From: Mortierella alpina
Taxonomy: Eukaryota; Mortierellomycota; Mortierellomycetes; Mortierellales; Mortierellaceae
Direction of reading: 5' to 3'
NCBI GenBank assembly: GCA_029449245.1
Contig: JANATF010000010.1
Location: 62,001-126,000, forward strand
DNA: 64,000 nucleotides
How positions within the stretch are numbered: the first letter of the stretch is position 1; each line of letters starts with the position of its first letter. The position numbers were made by a program, and so were the translations under genes. Positions 33,404 through 45,180 of this stretch are shown here, piece after piece. The notes under the pieces are model-generated. The model did not search any database. It was not told where the DNA came from and saw only the letters and a list, made by a program, of their open reading frames with translations.

Positions 33404-35392
33404 ATGTCGCGTCCCAGCAGAAGAATGCTCACCCTGCCCAGCGCAGAGGGAGTGGCTCAGGATGCTGGTGGAATTCGCCTACGCAAGAAGAAAGATCGAT
33501 TCCTGTTCATGACCTATAACGTACGAATGTCGATGCATCCGCAAAAGAGAAAAAAAAGAGAAGAGAATCAGCTTCTTGCCTGCGCCTCACTAAAAAAATC
33601 TCCTATCCTGTTTTTCATGTAACCCACATCATACCAGCTCCTCGCTCAAGCCCTGGTGCGCCGTGATATGTTCCCGCACGCGAGCCAGAAGGCATTGCGT
33701 TGGAAGTTCCGTAAGCAAAACCTGCTGCAGGAGTTTTTGGCCTACGGTCCCGATCTAGCCTGTCTACAGGAGGTCGATTTCTGGGATGAGGTGTATCTCC
33801 CGGCTCTCACCAAGGCCGGCTATGAGACGTCGTACTATAAGAACGAGAAGAAGAAGCATGGCTGTGCCATTATCTGGCGTAAAACTCGGTGAGCAGTCGA
33901 TCTCTATTGATCAGGACTCATTACGCCTAGGCACTAGAATCGACTTTTTGAGTACATGCTAATGGATGCTCTGCCTGCGTACTCTTGTCCCAACCCCCGT
34001 ACGACCATCCTTCAGGTTCGAAAAGGTGGATCAGATGACACTTGAATACGATGACATCGGCCAGCCAACGTTTACAACTGGAAATATTGGTTTAATGGTC
34101 GGTCTTCAGCCTTTGCAGCAGAGGGCATCGGAAAATCCGGATCCCAATGCAGACATGGTGTTACCTGAGGAGGACGAAATTGAAAACGACGAGAACGAGG
34201 CTGCACAGGACGAACAAACATCAATCCCTGGCGGGATACTAGTAGCAACGGTAAAGCAACTGCTGGCAAGGCCGAGCGCTGATGGATCCCTGGTTGTTTG
34301 CTGCAGGACACTAACGTTTGGATCCTTGTAGACACATCTTTTCTGGCGGCCTGATGGGTCGTATGAGCGCCTTCGTCAGGCATCTATTTTGCTTGAAAAG
34401 ATCGATGAGTGGAACAAGCATATGAATTTTACGGTTTTGCTAGGCGGAGGTAATAGCCAGCACTGAAAATATACCAAGCAAAAGGTCACTCCTTCCATGC
34501 CTGTTGCTAATATGACCTATGTGACCTTTTGGTTACCTTTTCAGACTTCAATACCACTCCTAGAGACGCAGCATACAGAGCCATGACAAGGAATCCCATG
34601 CCAGCTCATCAAATCCCAAATCTGCAATCCTGGCTCGAAGCAGAGGTAGCCCGGGTCCAAGAGGCCGAAGCGATCGCAGCTGCGGAGGCAGCACCTTCCT
34701 CCGAGGCAGCAGATTCCCAAGATCCTCTAGAGCAGTTGACTGCCTGTACGGAACAGCTGAGCATCAAGTCATCCGCTAATGGCAACAAGACGGACGCCGA
34801 TCTGCCCTACCGCGCACCACCCACCGGCATCATTCTGCCCAAAGCTACCGCCTCTGCAGAAAAGTCATCCTCCGAGACGACCATTGCTGACTCTACAAAG
34901 TTTGGTGACTCTGACGATCCAAAGATCAAGAATCTGGCCGTTATGGCTTCCAGCGCTGCCGGTGAGGACGCTCCTGTCCACGCGCCCTTGGAGGCCTTTA
35001 CTCCTGCAGAGAATCTTTTGGCCGCCGTGGAGGCTTACGCGCGTTGCATCAGTATTTATGGGCAATATGAGACCCTGACCAAGGACGATCCAGCCGAGGT
35101 GAACATCGAAGCTGCTGAAGCGGACAAGGAGATCGAATCCACAGCGACTGCAGCACCTGTCGAGCATACCCATGGTGAACCGACATTCACCAACTTTGCC
35201 ACCTGGTTCAAGGATACCCTCGATTATGTGTACCTGTATGACCAGCCCATTCCCAAGGCTGGAGCTCGACTGGTCCCGCTGAGACTGCTTGAGATCCCGG
35301 ACAAGAGTTTCTTGGGCCATGGGCTGCCCGATGAGAACTTTTCGAGCGATCATCTCTGTTTGATGGTCGAGTTTGCTCTTCTTGCCCGATAG
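33404..35392 (+). CDS. Ccr4/Ngl-type endonuclease/exonuclease/phosphatase-fold nuclease
   Basis: Exons 33404-33520, 33638-33888, 34016-34250, 34332-34449 and 34545-35392 give 522 residues. EEP-fold nucleases of this branch (yeast Ngl1-3, Angel, nocturnin) degrade or trim RNA using Mg2+. Catalytic blocks in order: RFLFMTYNLLAQAL (the Asn of the first motif), CLQEVDFWDEVYL (metal-binding Glu, about 83), THLFWRPDGS, VLLGGDFNTTP (Asp-Asn pair, about 241-243) and FSSDHLCLMVEF (final Asp-His). A disordered, Ala/Glu/Ser-rich insertion of about 170 residues (from SWLEAEVARVQEAEAIAAAE) separates GDFN from the last motif. All key residues are kept. Ngl2-like is the closest type I can name; the substrate is unknown. 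Confidence 0.9.
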
Positions 35393-35716
35393 ACCAGCAC
35401 TTGTAGATATGGAGATGTACTCAAAATGTAGATTTTTTTTTTAAAGTATCGATCATTGCGCTTCCACGTCTTCTTTTCTGTGCGACTTTGATAACTTACC
35501 CTCGCATGAACAAGAGAAAGTTGCACTGTACCACTTTGCCAGATGGGGAGTTGAAGAAAAGAAGAAAAGAAGATGATTGATCACACAACATTTTTATTAC
35601 AAACACGATATTTAAGCAGAAGACCTAAAGAGAGAAAGACAGAGAAAAGAAGGTGAGTACAAGATGACAGGGCGGTTTCCAATATAAAAAAAAGTGGCAG
35701 CTGTTTGAATCAAGAC

Positions 35717-37172
35717 TTACTTGGCCCACTCCACACGAAGAATCAAATTATCATAACCACGTCCGTCAATAGCCTCGAGCGCACGCTGAGCATCCTCACG
35801 CATTGTGAAGGAGACAAAGGCGAAACCCTTGCAGGCATTGGTCTCGCGATCGCGAGCCAAGAAGACGCGTGAAATGTGACCGAAACGCTTGAAGAGCTCC
35901 GAGACGTCGCCCTCGGTAACATCCTCGGACAAGTTTGTGACACGAAGCGTGGGCTGCTCGTCGCGCTTCTCGCGCATCGAGTCGCTGGGCTTGGTTCCAG
36001 AAGCACCTGCACGCATGTGAGGGGCAATGTACTTGGAACCTCCCTGCTGCTCTTCGGGAGCTATTGTTGGAATTGCAATGAAAAAGGGAGCGTCGTGAGT
36101 GCCTTTGCCATCTTCTTCTCAGCCATCGCCTCTGTAGGCAATACAGAGCTCGTTGGCTGCTTTGCTCCTGATATGTTGAAAATGATGATATTTCTTACCA
36201 GCCTCCTCGGCAGCAGCAGCACCAGCAGCAGATGCGGCTGCGTCTTCCATGCCAAGAGAATCCTTGTAGGGACATTTTGTGGTGAAATGGTCGCCCTTGC
36301 AGATACGGCACAGAATCTTCTTGTTCTGGAGCTGCTGCTTCATGGCCTCGTGCTTCTCGTCCACATCCTGAGTGATCTGGCCCGTCGATGAGAGCTTCAA
36401 CTTGATGTTGTCACCAACGTTGGTGGTTGCTGGGTCGGGACCGGGGCGGTTTCCCTTCTCCTTGCCGAACTTGGTCCATTTCTATCAGAAATGAAGAGAG
36501 GGGACAGGGTTGAATACAACAAGCTCTTGAGGAGGACCCTGACTGAACGTTTCCAGTGCGCTGACTTGTATGTGAATTTTGTTTACCTTGCGGGTAGCAA
36601 CGGCCTTGTTGACAACGTCGTGAATCAGCTTCTTCTGGGTGCGGCGAGTGACCTGAATGACAAGAGAAGGCGAGTAAAGCGTAGGAGGAGGTGAATATGT
36701 GGTGACATGTTGCGCGCCAAAGTGTTCTTGGGGGATGACAGCTCAACAGGGTGGGTGTGCATGGGGTCAGGGGCGCAGATTGCGATGAGCGAGAGCAAGG
36801 GTCACAGTCTGTGCGTTCGAACGGTCGCTTGCGTTCCTGCTCAATTGCATCCACGTTCACAGTGCTGGTGGTCATCTATTCAGTGCCACGTTGGACAGGC
36901 TCGGCGTAGAATGCACTGCTCCTGTATGATTGCCACTGTCGATTCTCAGCTTAGAATGGCGGGGAGGTACTGATTTGCTGCGGGAAGGGTTGTTCAGGCA
37001 CGGCTGATTCGAATCAGATGGCTATTTGTTTTGCAGTAAGTACCTTGACTTTTTTGCCGTCGTCGTTGGTCTTGTATTCGATGGTGGTGGTGATGCCGTT
37101 GGCATCGGTGAAGGTCTGGGGCTGATCCTCGCCATCGACCTCGTCGGCCCAGTTGGTAGCAGAAACGGGCAT
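35717..37172 (-). CDS. TIF35: Translation initiation factor eIF3, subunit g
   Basis: Exons 37172-37044, 36652-36587, 36481-36199 and 36060-35717 give 273 residues. eIF3g acts in scanning and reinitiation within the eIF3 complex on the 40S subunit. The N-terminal part shows NWADEVDGEDQ and TRRTQKKLIHDVVNKAVATR. A zinc knuckle CRICKGDHFTTKCPYK (C-x2-C-x3-H-x4-C) lies mid-protein. The C-terminal RRM has RNP2 LRVTNL and RNP1 KGFAFVSF, followed by RALEAIDGRGYDNLILRVEW. An Ala-rich linker follows the knuckle. Intron 2 runs only 105 bases within a basic segment. It is head to head with ISD11. Confidence 0.96.
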
Positions 37173-37467
37173 GGTTGTTCTGTGTGCGGTGGGTGAAGAT
37201 GCGATGGAGTAGCGAGAGGAATGCGAAGGATCACAAAACAACAACAACAAAAAAGCAACCCAGCGCTTTTAGGGAGGTTGTGACGTAGGGCGTTGCAGCT
37301 ACGAGGGTTTTGCCTTTCTGAGAGGTGCAACATCTCTCGTAAGTGACTTTCCAATTGCACCCACACACTTGTTCTCCCACCTCAACTTCGCAGCAGCTCA
37401 ACTCTTTGGTCGAAGGTGTTTCTCCTGTTCTCACCCTACTCCATCCACCAGAAAAAAAAAGCACACC
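37173..37467. promoter_or_regulatory. Bidirectional promoter, eIF3g / ISD11
   Basis: 295 bases separate the two divergent start codons. The region contains a run of AAC repeats (37236-37249) and no TATA box, which suits two constitutive housekeeping genes. Confidence 0.6.
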
Positions 37468-37758
37468 ATGGCCACCGCTGCACACCGTTCCCAGGTCCTC
37501 GGCCTGTACCGCTCGCTGCTCCACCACTCCTCCAAATTCGCCGCCTACAATTTCCGCGACTATGCCGTCCGCCGCACCCGAGATGCATTCCACGCCGCCA
37601 AATCCGAGACCGACCCAGCAAAGATTGACGCCCTGATCCACAAGGCTCAACAGCAGCTCGAAGTCGTCAAGCGCCAGTCCTTGATTTCGCAGCTCTACAG
37701 CGGTCAGAAGCTGGTCGTCGAGACACCATCCAACCAAAAGATTCTCAGGAAGCACTAG
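37468..37758 (+). CDS. ISD11: ISD11/LYRM4, partner of the mitochondrial cysteine desulfurase
   Basis: Single exon of 96 residues. Isd11 is an LYR-motif protein that stabilises Nfs1 with acyl carrier protein and is essential for mitochondrial iron-sulfur cluster assembly. The LYR motif lies at residues 13-15 (QVLGLYRSLLHHSSKFAAYN). It is followed by NFRDYAVRRTRDAFHAAK with the usual Phe and Arg residues, and then QLEVVKRQSLISQLY, which is typical of Isd11 rather than of other LYR proteins. There is no cleaved presequence, as is usual for the family. Confidence 0.93.
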   Translation: MATAAHRSQVLGLYRSLLHHSSKFAAYNFRDYAVRRTRDAFHAAKSETDPAKIDALIHKAQQQLEVVKRQSLISQLYSGQKLVVETPSNQKILRKH

Positions 37759-38128
37759 GCTGCATTCCCAGCTGTTCATATCGCAACAACAACATCTCCA
37801 GGAGGGTGTGCGGAAACCGTAAAAAAAAACCAGCTCCCACTTTTTTTTTTCACGCCCGGAACCTTCACCCTCACCCTCACCTTATCCACCCTAAAAAGAA
37901 ACACCCCGTTGTGAGACAGCATGGCTGTTCTTTTTGCTCTCGACTCATGGACCCTTCACCCTTCGCCAAACCACCCAACTACCGCAATAGACCGCCGTGT
38001 ACAATATTGAAATAAAAGAGACTATCCATGGACCCCACTGCGCAGATTATGGAACTTATTTACAAGCGAGTCTTACGAGATATGGATCTAATAGAAAACA
38101 AAAAAGACCAGCAGGAGAGGGTATGGGG

Positions 38129-39210
38129 CTATCGCTGGTGCATTGGCTGCCGCCTCCAGCGCTGCACCTGATCCAACGAAAGAGCCCGAGAATCTGAACG
38201 CAGCCGTTGGTGAGCGTGTTTCCGAGAAGGAGCGCAGCTGTCGTTCGTAGCGGCGGTGGTCGAATGACTCTTGACACAAGAGTTTTGCTTGGAAGCTCTC
38301 GTCATGATCTCTACAGGCGGCTGGGACTGGGACGCCAGAGCGCAAGCTGGACGGTCCAGTTGATTAGGAGTAGTACCAGAGGAGGTGTGCAGTGGCGGTT
38401 GTTGCTGGTGCGGAAAGTAGCCGGACATGGCCACGAGAGTTGGGAACGGTGTTTGACCAGCTGGACCCTGTATGGATCAGTAATAAAAACCAGGACGGTC
38501 AGGGACGAAGAATGTAATATCAAGAGCCAAATAGGAAGCACGATCTTCACCCGACCCCAAAGAGAGCGCGTCTGTCTCAGCGGGTGGACTGACGACGACG
38601 ACGACGACGACAATGTTACCTTTGTGTACACGAACGAGATACCATCCATGTCCGTAGGCGCATGAACGCTGTAGAGCGCCTGGCCCATACCCAGCACTAC
38701 AGTGGCATGCAACCACAGAGAAACGACTTCTGTGAGTTTGACAGAGAGTTTTTTTTAACCTACTTTCGTGTGGACCACTTCAGTAGCTTACCTGGCTCCT
38801 GTTCCTCACGACTATGGACGTTGTCCATCGTGGTACGGTTGCTCGACCTCTCCCATGGGATGCCCCCTACCTTATTACTACGCAGTGGTAAGAGTGCAGA
38901 GTGTTGTATCAGAATCTAGCGGTCTACATAGGTGCGATACCCCAATTCCTGAGCGTGTCCTTTTCAACACGGCATCCATACTCACTTCGGTAAAGCGATG
39001 CCTTTGAAGGGCCGAATCCGACCCGTCGGGGACATGATATTGAATCTGGCATCGCGCGCTTCTAAAAGCGAATAGAAAGAGGCATCAAGGACAGGCGTTC
39101 AGCAAAAATGTTAAAGCTGTAAAGGCTATCCCGCGCCTTTTCAGATTCTTCATACCTAGATCAAACCAGCGTTCAGAGGGCTGCTGTTGATTATGTCGTT
39201 GACCCAGCAT
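38129..39210 (-). CDS. Uncharacterised five-exon protein
   Basis: Exons 39210-39156, 39061-38986, 38877-38792, 38729-38620 and 38467-38129 join in phase (55+76+86+110+339 bases) to 221 residues. All donors are GT (GTATGA, GTGAGT, GTAAGC, GTAACA) and all acceptors are AG. The first four exons are too short to stand out as open frames. Visible text: MLGQRHNQQQPSERWFDLEA, RFNIMSPTGRIRPFKGIALP, IPWERSSNRTTMDNV, VVLGMGQALYSVHAPTDMDG, FVYTKGPAGQTPFPTLVAMS, then a Gln/Pro/Ser/Arg-rich tail. The block around exons 4-5 looks like a folded domain; the tail looks disordered. I cannot name a family, and no signal or membrane segment is seen. The start could lie further upstream. It converges on ISD11. 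Confidence 0.6.
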
Positions 39211-39984
39211 GTTTCTTGTGCAAAAGAGAGGTGTTCAATGAGAATAGAAAGCAGATCGTTGTTGTTTGCGCAACGGGTGGTACCGAGGGTGAGTTTGACA
39301 AGCTACTCAAAAAAAAACAGACACCCCTCCTCGTGTCAGTTCATAGTTTATATAGGAACAAAAAAAAAGTGGCCGAGAGGGTCGAGAACAACGTCGAAAG
39401 TGGTATAACAGAAAAAAACGCAGACCTGGCCACATTCCATTCTATGCTGTATACCTCTCTCTCACTCCCTCCCCACACTCCTGGCTGTTTTCTGTTGTGT
39501 TATTTTTCTAGGTCGATCTGGAAGGGCGATGTTGTCTTTAGTAGAAGGATGTGGGAAGAGAGCTGGTTCAACTGGAGATCTCGCGATCCTTCCTTGGCTT
39601 ACTCGCATAAAAGGACCAAGAAGACAAAATGCAAACATCATGTTTACACATCATCTGTTGTGTGCCGAGTTGCGCCGTAGCTTGATGAACGATGATGATA
39701 CTTCTTTTTTGCCCTCGCAATGATGGCGTATCGTCATTCGGCAGAGGATTTTCATGCAAACGCGTCGCCCTCCTAGTCCGCTTTCTCTCTCCCTACCACC
39801 TAAAGGGATGGCAAAATGCCAAGGTCCAAAGTTGGCCAAGGTAGAGACACTATGCAACTATCAGTGGGAATGCTAGTTTGCCTGTGAACTGCATCTTTAT
39901 GCAACTTTCATTCTTTCCTCATTGGGATGCAACTCGGTCATCAAAAAGCGCGCGAAGGATCCACAGTTGTTTTATTTTCTTTAT

Positions 39985-41520
39985 CTATGCAAACATCTTT
40001 GCATATGCCTTCTTCTCCTTGTTACGCTTAGCGGTCAACTTTGTCTGTACAACCTCTAGCTCCCTCAGCACACCAGGATCCTTGGGCGACAGTTTCTTGG
40101 CCTGTTCCAAATCGGCCTTGGCACTCTCCAGATCATTGCTCTTCAAATACGCTGATCCACGACGGAAGTATGCCTTGGTCCGGTCAGCCACCGAGGGGAA
40201 CTGAGGATCCATCTCCAAGACCACAGTCATGTCCTTGATGGCCATCTGTGGCCGATCCAGCTTCAAGGCACAGAACCCGCGGTTGAGATAGCAGGGGATC
40301 TTGACCGCATAAAACTCCTTGACCAGCTCGGGTGCATCATCATCATCAAAGACGGGTTTCTCGCTCAAATACCGGATCGCCTTTTGATACTTTCTCTGTG
40401 CTTTAGGGTAGTCTCCAGCCTTGAAAAAGCCATTGCCGAGGTTCTTGAGATCCTGCGCAATCACGATCAAGTCCTTGTCCTCCTTAGGTCCCTCATAATC
40501 ATCTTTACACAACGATCCCCAGGTTAGCCATGTAAAGTGTTTCCTTCTAGCATAAATAGTCAACAAACAACGAGTTCTTCCTCACTCACCAGGCCAGTCA
40601 GCATACTTGTCGCCAACATCAGGAGCAGCCACACCATCGTCCTCTCCCTCAGCCAGCTCACCACAATCCGCAATGATCACTGGTTCCAAGGGTGCATCGC
40701 CGTCGCCCTTCTTGGTACGCTCAATCTCACGCACGACCGAGATGCCCTTCAAGACCTTTCCAAAGACGACATGCTTTCCATCCAAGTGAGGCGTGGGAAC
40801 CGTCGTAACAAAAAACTGCGATCCATTCGTGCCTGCGCCTGCATTCGCCATCGACAGCAAAAACGGCTGGTCATGCTTCAGGTCAAAGTTCTCATCCTCG
40901 AATTTGGCGCCATAGATCGACTCGCCTCCTGTTCCGTTCTGGTTTGAAAAGTCGCCTCCCTGGATCATAAAATCCTACTCAAATCATAAAAGAGAAGCAA
41001 CACCGGTTCAGCGTTTCGCACTTTTCGTTTCTTTCCATGGGGAGACCAGAGTGCCTGCTTAGCTGGAGCCAGTGCCTTACGGGAATGATACGATGGAAAG
41101 GAGCACCCTTGTAGGTCAAGGGCTTGCCGGTGCTCTCTCCGATACCCTTCTCACCTAGAAAACCAAATATGAACCATCAAAGGGCCGTTAGAAGGGGTCG
41201 CGAGCTTGAATTCATGGTGAACCCATGGAGGATCACAGCAGACACATACCTGTGCAGAGGGCGCGGAAGTTCTCGGCTGTCTTGGGGACAACATCCGCAA
41301 ACTATAGGACAAAAGCAAAGAGAAAGAGGACGAGGAGGAGGAGGAGAAGGAAGTTTACTAAGGCGTGCCCATTATTGGAGCGGAGACAATCCGCGTTACA
41401 AAAACATGTAGCAAGATGCAATGCGTGCCCTGCTTGACGGAAGCTTACCAGCTCAAAGACGATGCGGCCAATGGGCTCCTGTCCGATGGTGATGTCGAAG
41501 AATGTACGCGGGTTGGGCAT
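39985..41520 (-). CDS. CYP40: Peptidyl-prolyl cis-trans isomerase D (cyclophilin 40)
   Basis: Exons 41520-41449, 41301-41250, 41154-41081, 40974-40590 and 40502-39985 give 366 residues (Cyp40 is about 370). Cyp40 is an Hsp90 co-chaperone with an N-terminal cyclophilin domain and three C-terminal TPRs. Cyclophilin blocks: [57 protein letters not shown] and [12 protein letters not shown]. Catalytic Arg, Phe and Gln are present. The residue equal to Trp121 of cyclophilin A is His (about 129), as in Cyp40 proteins with weak cyclosporin binding. The TPR part ([49 protein letters not shown]) keeps the Asn and Arg residues of the carboxylate clamp. It ends with KKAYAKMFA. Confidence 0.96.
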
Positions 41521-41828
41521 GGTGCTGTGTGGGAACGTAAGGTGAATGGAGTGAATGAAAAACACGAAAAGTGCTCAACCCCTCGGTGCCTGGATTTTTC
41601 TCGAACAAATTTCGTCACACACACTTTCAAAATCCAGTCGCCCTCCGACAACCACTTCCCTGTGCTGCCTGCCAGCGATGATGGACATGGATGTTTCTGG
41701 TTAGTTTTTAATTGTTTTCGTCAAAGTGGGGGTCATCGTGTCATTAGCGTGCCGACTTGTGTGTGTTCCATACTGAGCAGAGTCTGTAGGCACGTAGACG
41801 TCCAGGCAGCAGGAGAATGATTCCCAGT

Positions 41829-44800
41829 CTACTCGTTCTCGTTCCGACTCAAGCCTTCAAAGACCCTCGTCGCAACCGCCTCGTCCTTGAACTGGAGCAT
41901 GTAGATGATGCTCATCTTCTCCTGCGGGTTCATCAGCGTGATCGCCAGCTTCTTGGGCCCCACCAGCTCCAGACAGTCGCACTGAACAATCACACTGTCC
42001 AGGATCCGCTTGTGATTCGACGCCAGCCCGACAAACAGCCGCACGTGGCCCGAGGGCCTCTCCATCTTGATCTCGCACCACGCAGTGCCCAGACTCATCC
42101 ACTGGCCATGATCTCCCGCCTGCAGGAGCAGCTTGCACTCTGCCGCAGGGTACATGGACGTCAACGTCTGCTTCTGAGGCTTGTCGCGCATCTGCGACTT
42201 TTGCGTCACGGTCGACGCCAAACTATCACCGCGCGACAAGATGGGCGACGCCGACTTTTGCAAACTAGGGTCGTACATGGCCCGGTCCTTGGTCCGCTGG
42301 AACGCCATGCAAAACTCCTCGGCCTCCCTGCCCGAGTTCAACGCCACCAGGAACCATTGCACACTCGCGCCCATATCCATCGACACACTCACATCCGTCT
42401 CGGACGACCGCCGGAACGTCGTCGATTCCACCACCCAGGCATTCAGAACCAGCTGTCCTGCCTCGAACGTCATCACCGCCATCGCCAACCGGTTCGCCGT
42501 CGTCAAACGCAGCTCCACATAACAGTCGTCATCCTCCACAAGTGGGTCCCAGACGTCATCGCGCCACTGGAAGACGTCGCAGGGCTTGGTCTTGAACATC
42601 ACCTCCTTGGCCGCTGCCACATCCCCTTGTCCCAGCACTCTTCCACGATGACCAACTCCGCCACCATGAGGTCTGGGCATCGGATTGGCGCGCCGCATGC
42701 TCATCCGGTAGTTGGCAGGAATTGGGGGTCGTCCTCCTCCGCCGCCCATGGGTCCGCCGTGATGCATCATGGGCCGGCCCATTCCACCGTTCGGCGACAA
42801 CTGAGGTCTATATCCTCCAGGAGAGTGCATGCCACCCATCATGGGGCCTCCACCCATGGCCAGCATGGGAGGTCGACCTCCAGGACTCAGGGGCCCGCCA
42901 TGATGTCCTTGAAACGTGGGTGAGAGGGGCGAGTTTGGTCCCATCGGCCGTTGAGGTCGTGTGTTCGTCTGACTTCTGTTCAACTGTTGACCTTGCTGCT
43001 GTTGTTGCTGCTGTTGTTGCTGCTGTTGTTGTGCAACTTTGTTTGCGTCTCGTTGCTGGGCGTTAGTGATCTCATCCATCCAGTTGAACTTGAGCTGCTC
43101 ATCCTGAGTCCACACCTGCGCCGTCACTCTGTTGACAATTGTAAGCTCCACCATGGGATCTAATTAATGGATCATGAAGTAGAGTATCCTGGTGAGAAAA
43201 AATACTTACAGGGTAGTGTCTCAGCCATGGAGAGAGTCTCCCTCGCGTCGCTCGCTTACCGTGCTCATCAAGCGTGCCATCCTTGGCACATACATGTCGA
43301 ATAGCCAAGGGTGGGAACAGCAACCAGAACGAGGACCTATTCCCTTCGGGGTTGTTGTCCATCTCTTCGTTGGTCTTGACGCGGCAGATCAAAAGTAGGT
43401 CCGAGAGCAGGATGATATGACCGTCATCGAATCGCTCGTTAATGCCCTCGTCCGTGGTGATAGCAAAGGCCAAATCGCCACGGATAATGATATCGCGCTC
43501 AATTAGAGCCAGAGACAGCGAGCACGCCTATGCAAGGAATGATGGAATGTTTGATGGTTTGATATGATAAGCAACTGAATAATTTTTTGGGTTGTGCGAC
43601 ATTGAGGCGATGGCGACAACCAACAAACACAAAAACTGGCGACCGTGCATTTTCAAAAATCACTCCTGTAGAATGTTGCAGCAAGAGCGACGAATAGCAC
43701 GCCCCAAAGACACACACATGTCGCGTTACCTTTGGTTGCATGGTGAAGAGATCCAGTACTTGAGCCGTATCCAAAGTCCGCTCCAACTCAAGCATTGCCT
43801 CTGCGGTGCGAACGCCCCCTTGCTGAGGACGATGGTGGGGACTCATTCCAGGAGAGAGAGGCGAGGGTGGCAACGCAGGCGAGATGTTCTTGCCCTGCGG
43901 CAAGAAATGTGGCGAGGTTTGGTTCGGGTCGGTGATCGGGGGAGAAGGAAGCGCATGGCGCATCGCTGACATGCTCGAGATTCCCGACAGAGCTGGCGAT
44001 GCAGGATGTCGAGAGGTTCCTGGCACGTCTACTGTCACGAAACGCAAGATTGTGTCGATCCTCATGAACGCAGACTCCAATGCATCAAAGTCGGGCTTTC
44101 CTCGCTCAGATGAATCCAACAGCCTCTGCAAGTAGAGAAGGAGGGAGTATACGAACAAATGCCGAGTATGTGTTAAAAGTACGAAATCACACGAGAACAC
44201 ATTCATACAATAATGTCGCGCTGATTGCTCTCTAGCAATTGTCATGCTTTGTAGGGAGGTATGTCTACCCCCTCTTTCAAATTGAGGTATAGTTTACCAT
44301 GTAGAGCCTTCGGTAATAATGAAGCCGCTCAATGGGCTTCATTAAGAACGAGTCCAGGGTCGTGTGCTGGACCTTTTCAATCGCAATGGTCTGGAGAATA
44401 TCCTGCAGGCGCGTGTTGTTGAGAATCTCGGGCCAGTCGTCAAAGTGAGGGACATGGTTTCGACAAAAGTTGGAGTAAGGTGCCTCCATTGTGTCGGCAA
44501 ACCACATCAGCACCGCGCCAAGCTCTTTGACGGGGTCCTCGCTCGCCTTGACGTCAACGAGTTTCTTGGAGAACTTGCGGTTGACGGCATAGATGTCCTC
44601 AATGTTCCTGAGCAGGATGTCGACCTCCTTGGGAGGAAAGTCCACCTGGGTCCAGCCAGCCGACACGCGCTGTAAAATCGGGCAGAGAATAGACGAGCCG
44701 TTAGAACGGGAGCAGGGAGAGGGAGAGGACGAGACGGGGGCTCGGAGGTGCACATTGCGGCAGTCGTACCTGTAGCAAAACCTTGAGGTCAGAGACATAC

Positions 44801-45180
44801 TCTTTCTCCGTGTCAACAAGATCGTCGAGCGGATTGGGAGCCTTAGGGTGGTTTGGCATGGGCTGCTCAAACGGCGGACGTTGAAGCTTCAGGGAGCAGC
44901 ACGAGAGACAAAGGAGCGCGAGAGCGATGGAGACAGACACAGATAGAGACAGAGACAGAGACACAAATGGGCGGGTTAATAAACGGACCACACACATCGA
45001 GGGTTTCTGGTTCTTGCGGGTAAACTCCTTCGCTCAAGCTCAACCGTGGAGCCGAGGGAGTTCCTTGAAGCTTACATGTGATGGAATGGGGCGAAGAGGG
45101 TGCTGGTTGCCATAGCCAGCACCTGGGTACCGTTGGCTAGGTGCAGGGCCATCAGGGCCGTTTTGGTAAGGCTGCTTCAT
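41829..45180 (-). CDS. Rho guanine nucleotide exchange factor (DH-PH) with C-terminal PH-like region
   Basis: Exons 45180-45076, 44886-44770, 44669-44298, 44125-43730, 43527-43260 and 43159-41829 give 862 residues. DH domains load Rho GTPases with GTP. The DH begins DDLVDTEKEYVSDLKVLLQ (about 54-74), continues DILLRNIEDIYAVNRKFSKK and ILQTIAIEKVQHTTLDSFLM, then KPIERLHYYRRLY (the conserved late DH helix). A Pro/Ser-rich insertion follows (PALPPSPLSPGMSPHH). A PH-like strand set (IERDIIIRGDLAFAITTDEG, GHIILLSDLLLICRV) comes next, then a tract of 13 Gln, a Gly/Pro/Met-rich linker, and about 230 residues with PH- or RanBP-like strands (CDVFQWRDDVWDP, CKLLLQAGDHGQWMSLGTAW). The start at 45180 is tentative; the frame runs upstream. 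Which GTPase it serves cannot be read from the sequence. Confidence 0.8.
42993..43031 (-). repeat. CAR repeat coding for 13 glutamines
   Basis: Alternating CAA CAA CAG CAG units inside the Rho GEF reading frame. The mixed codons make replication slippage less likely than in a pure CAG tract. Confidence 0.9.
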
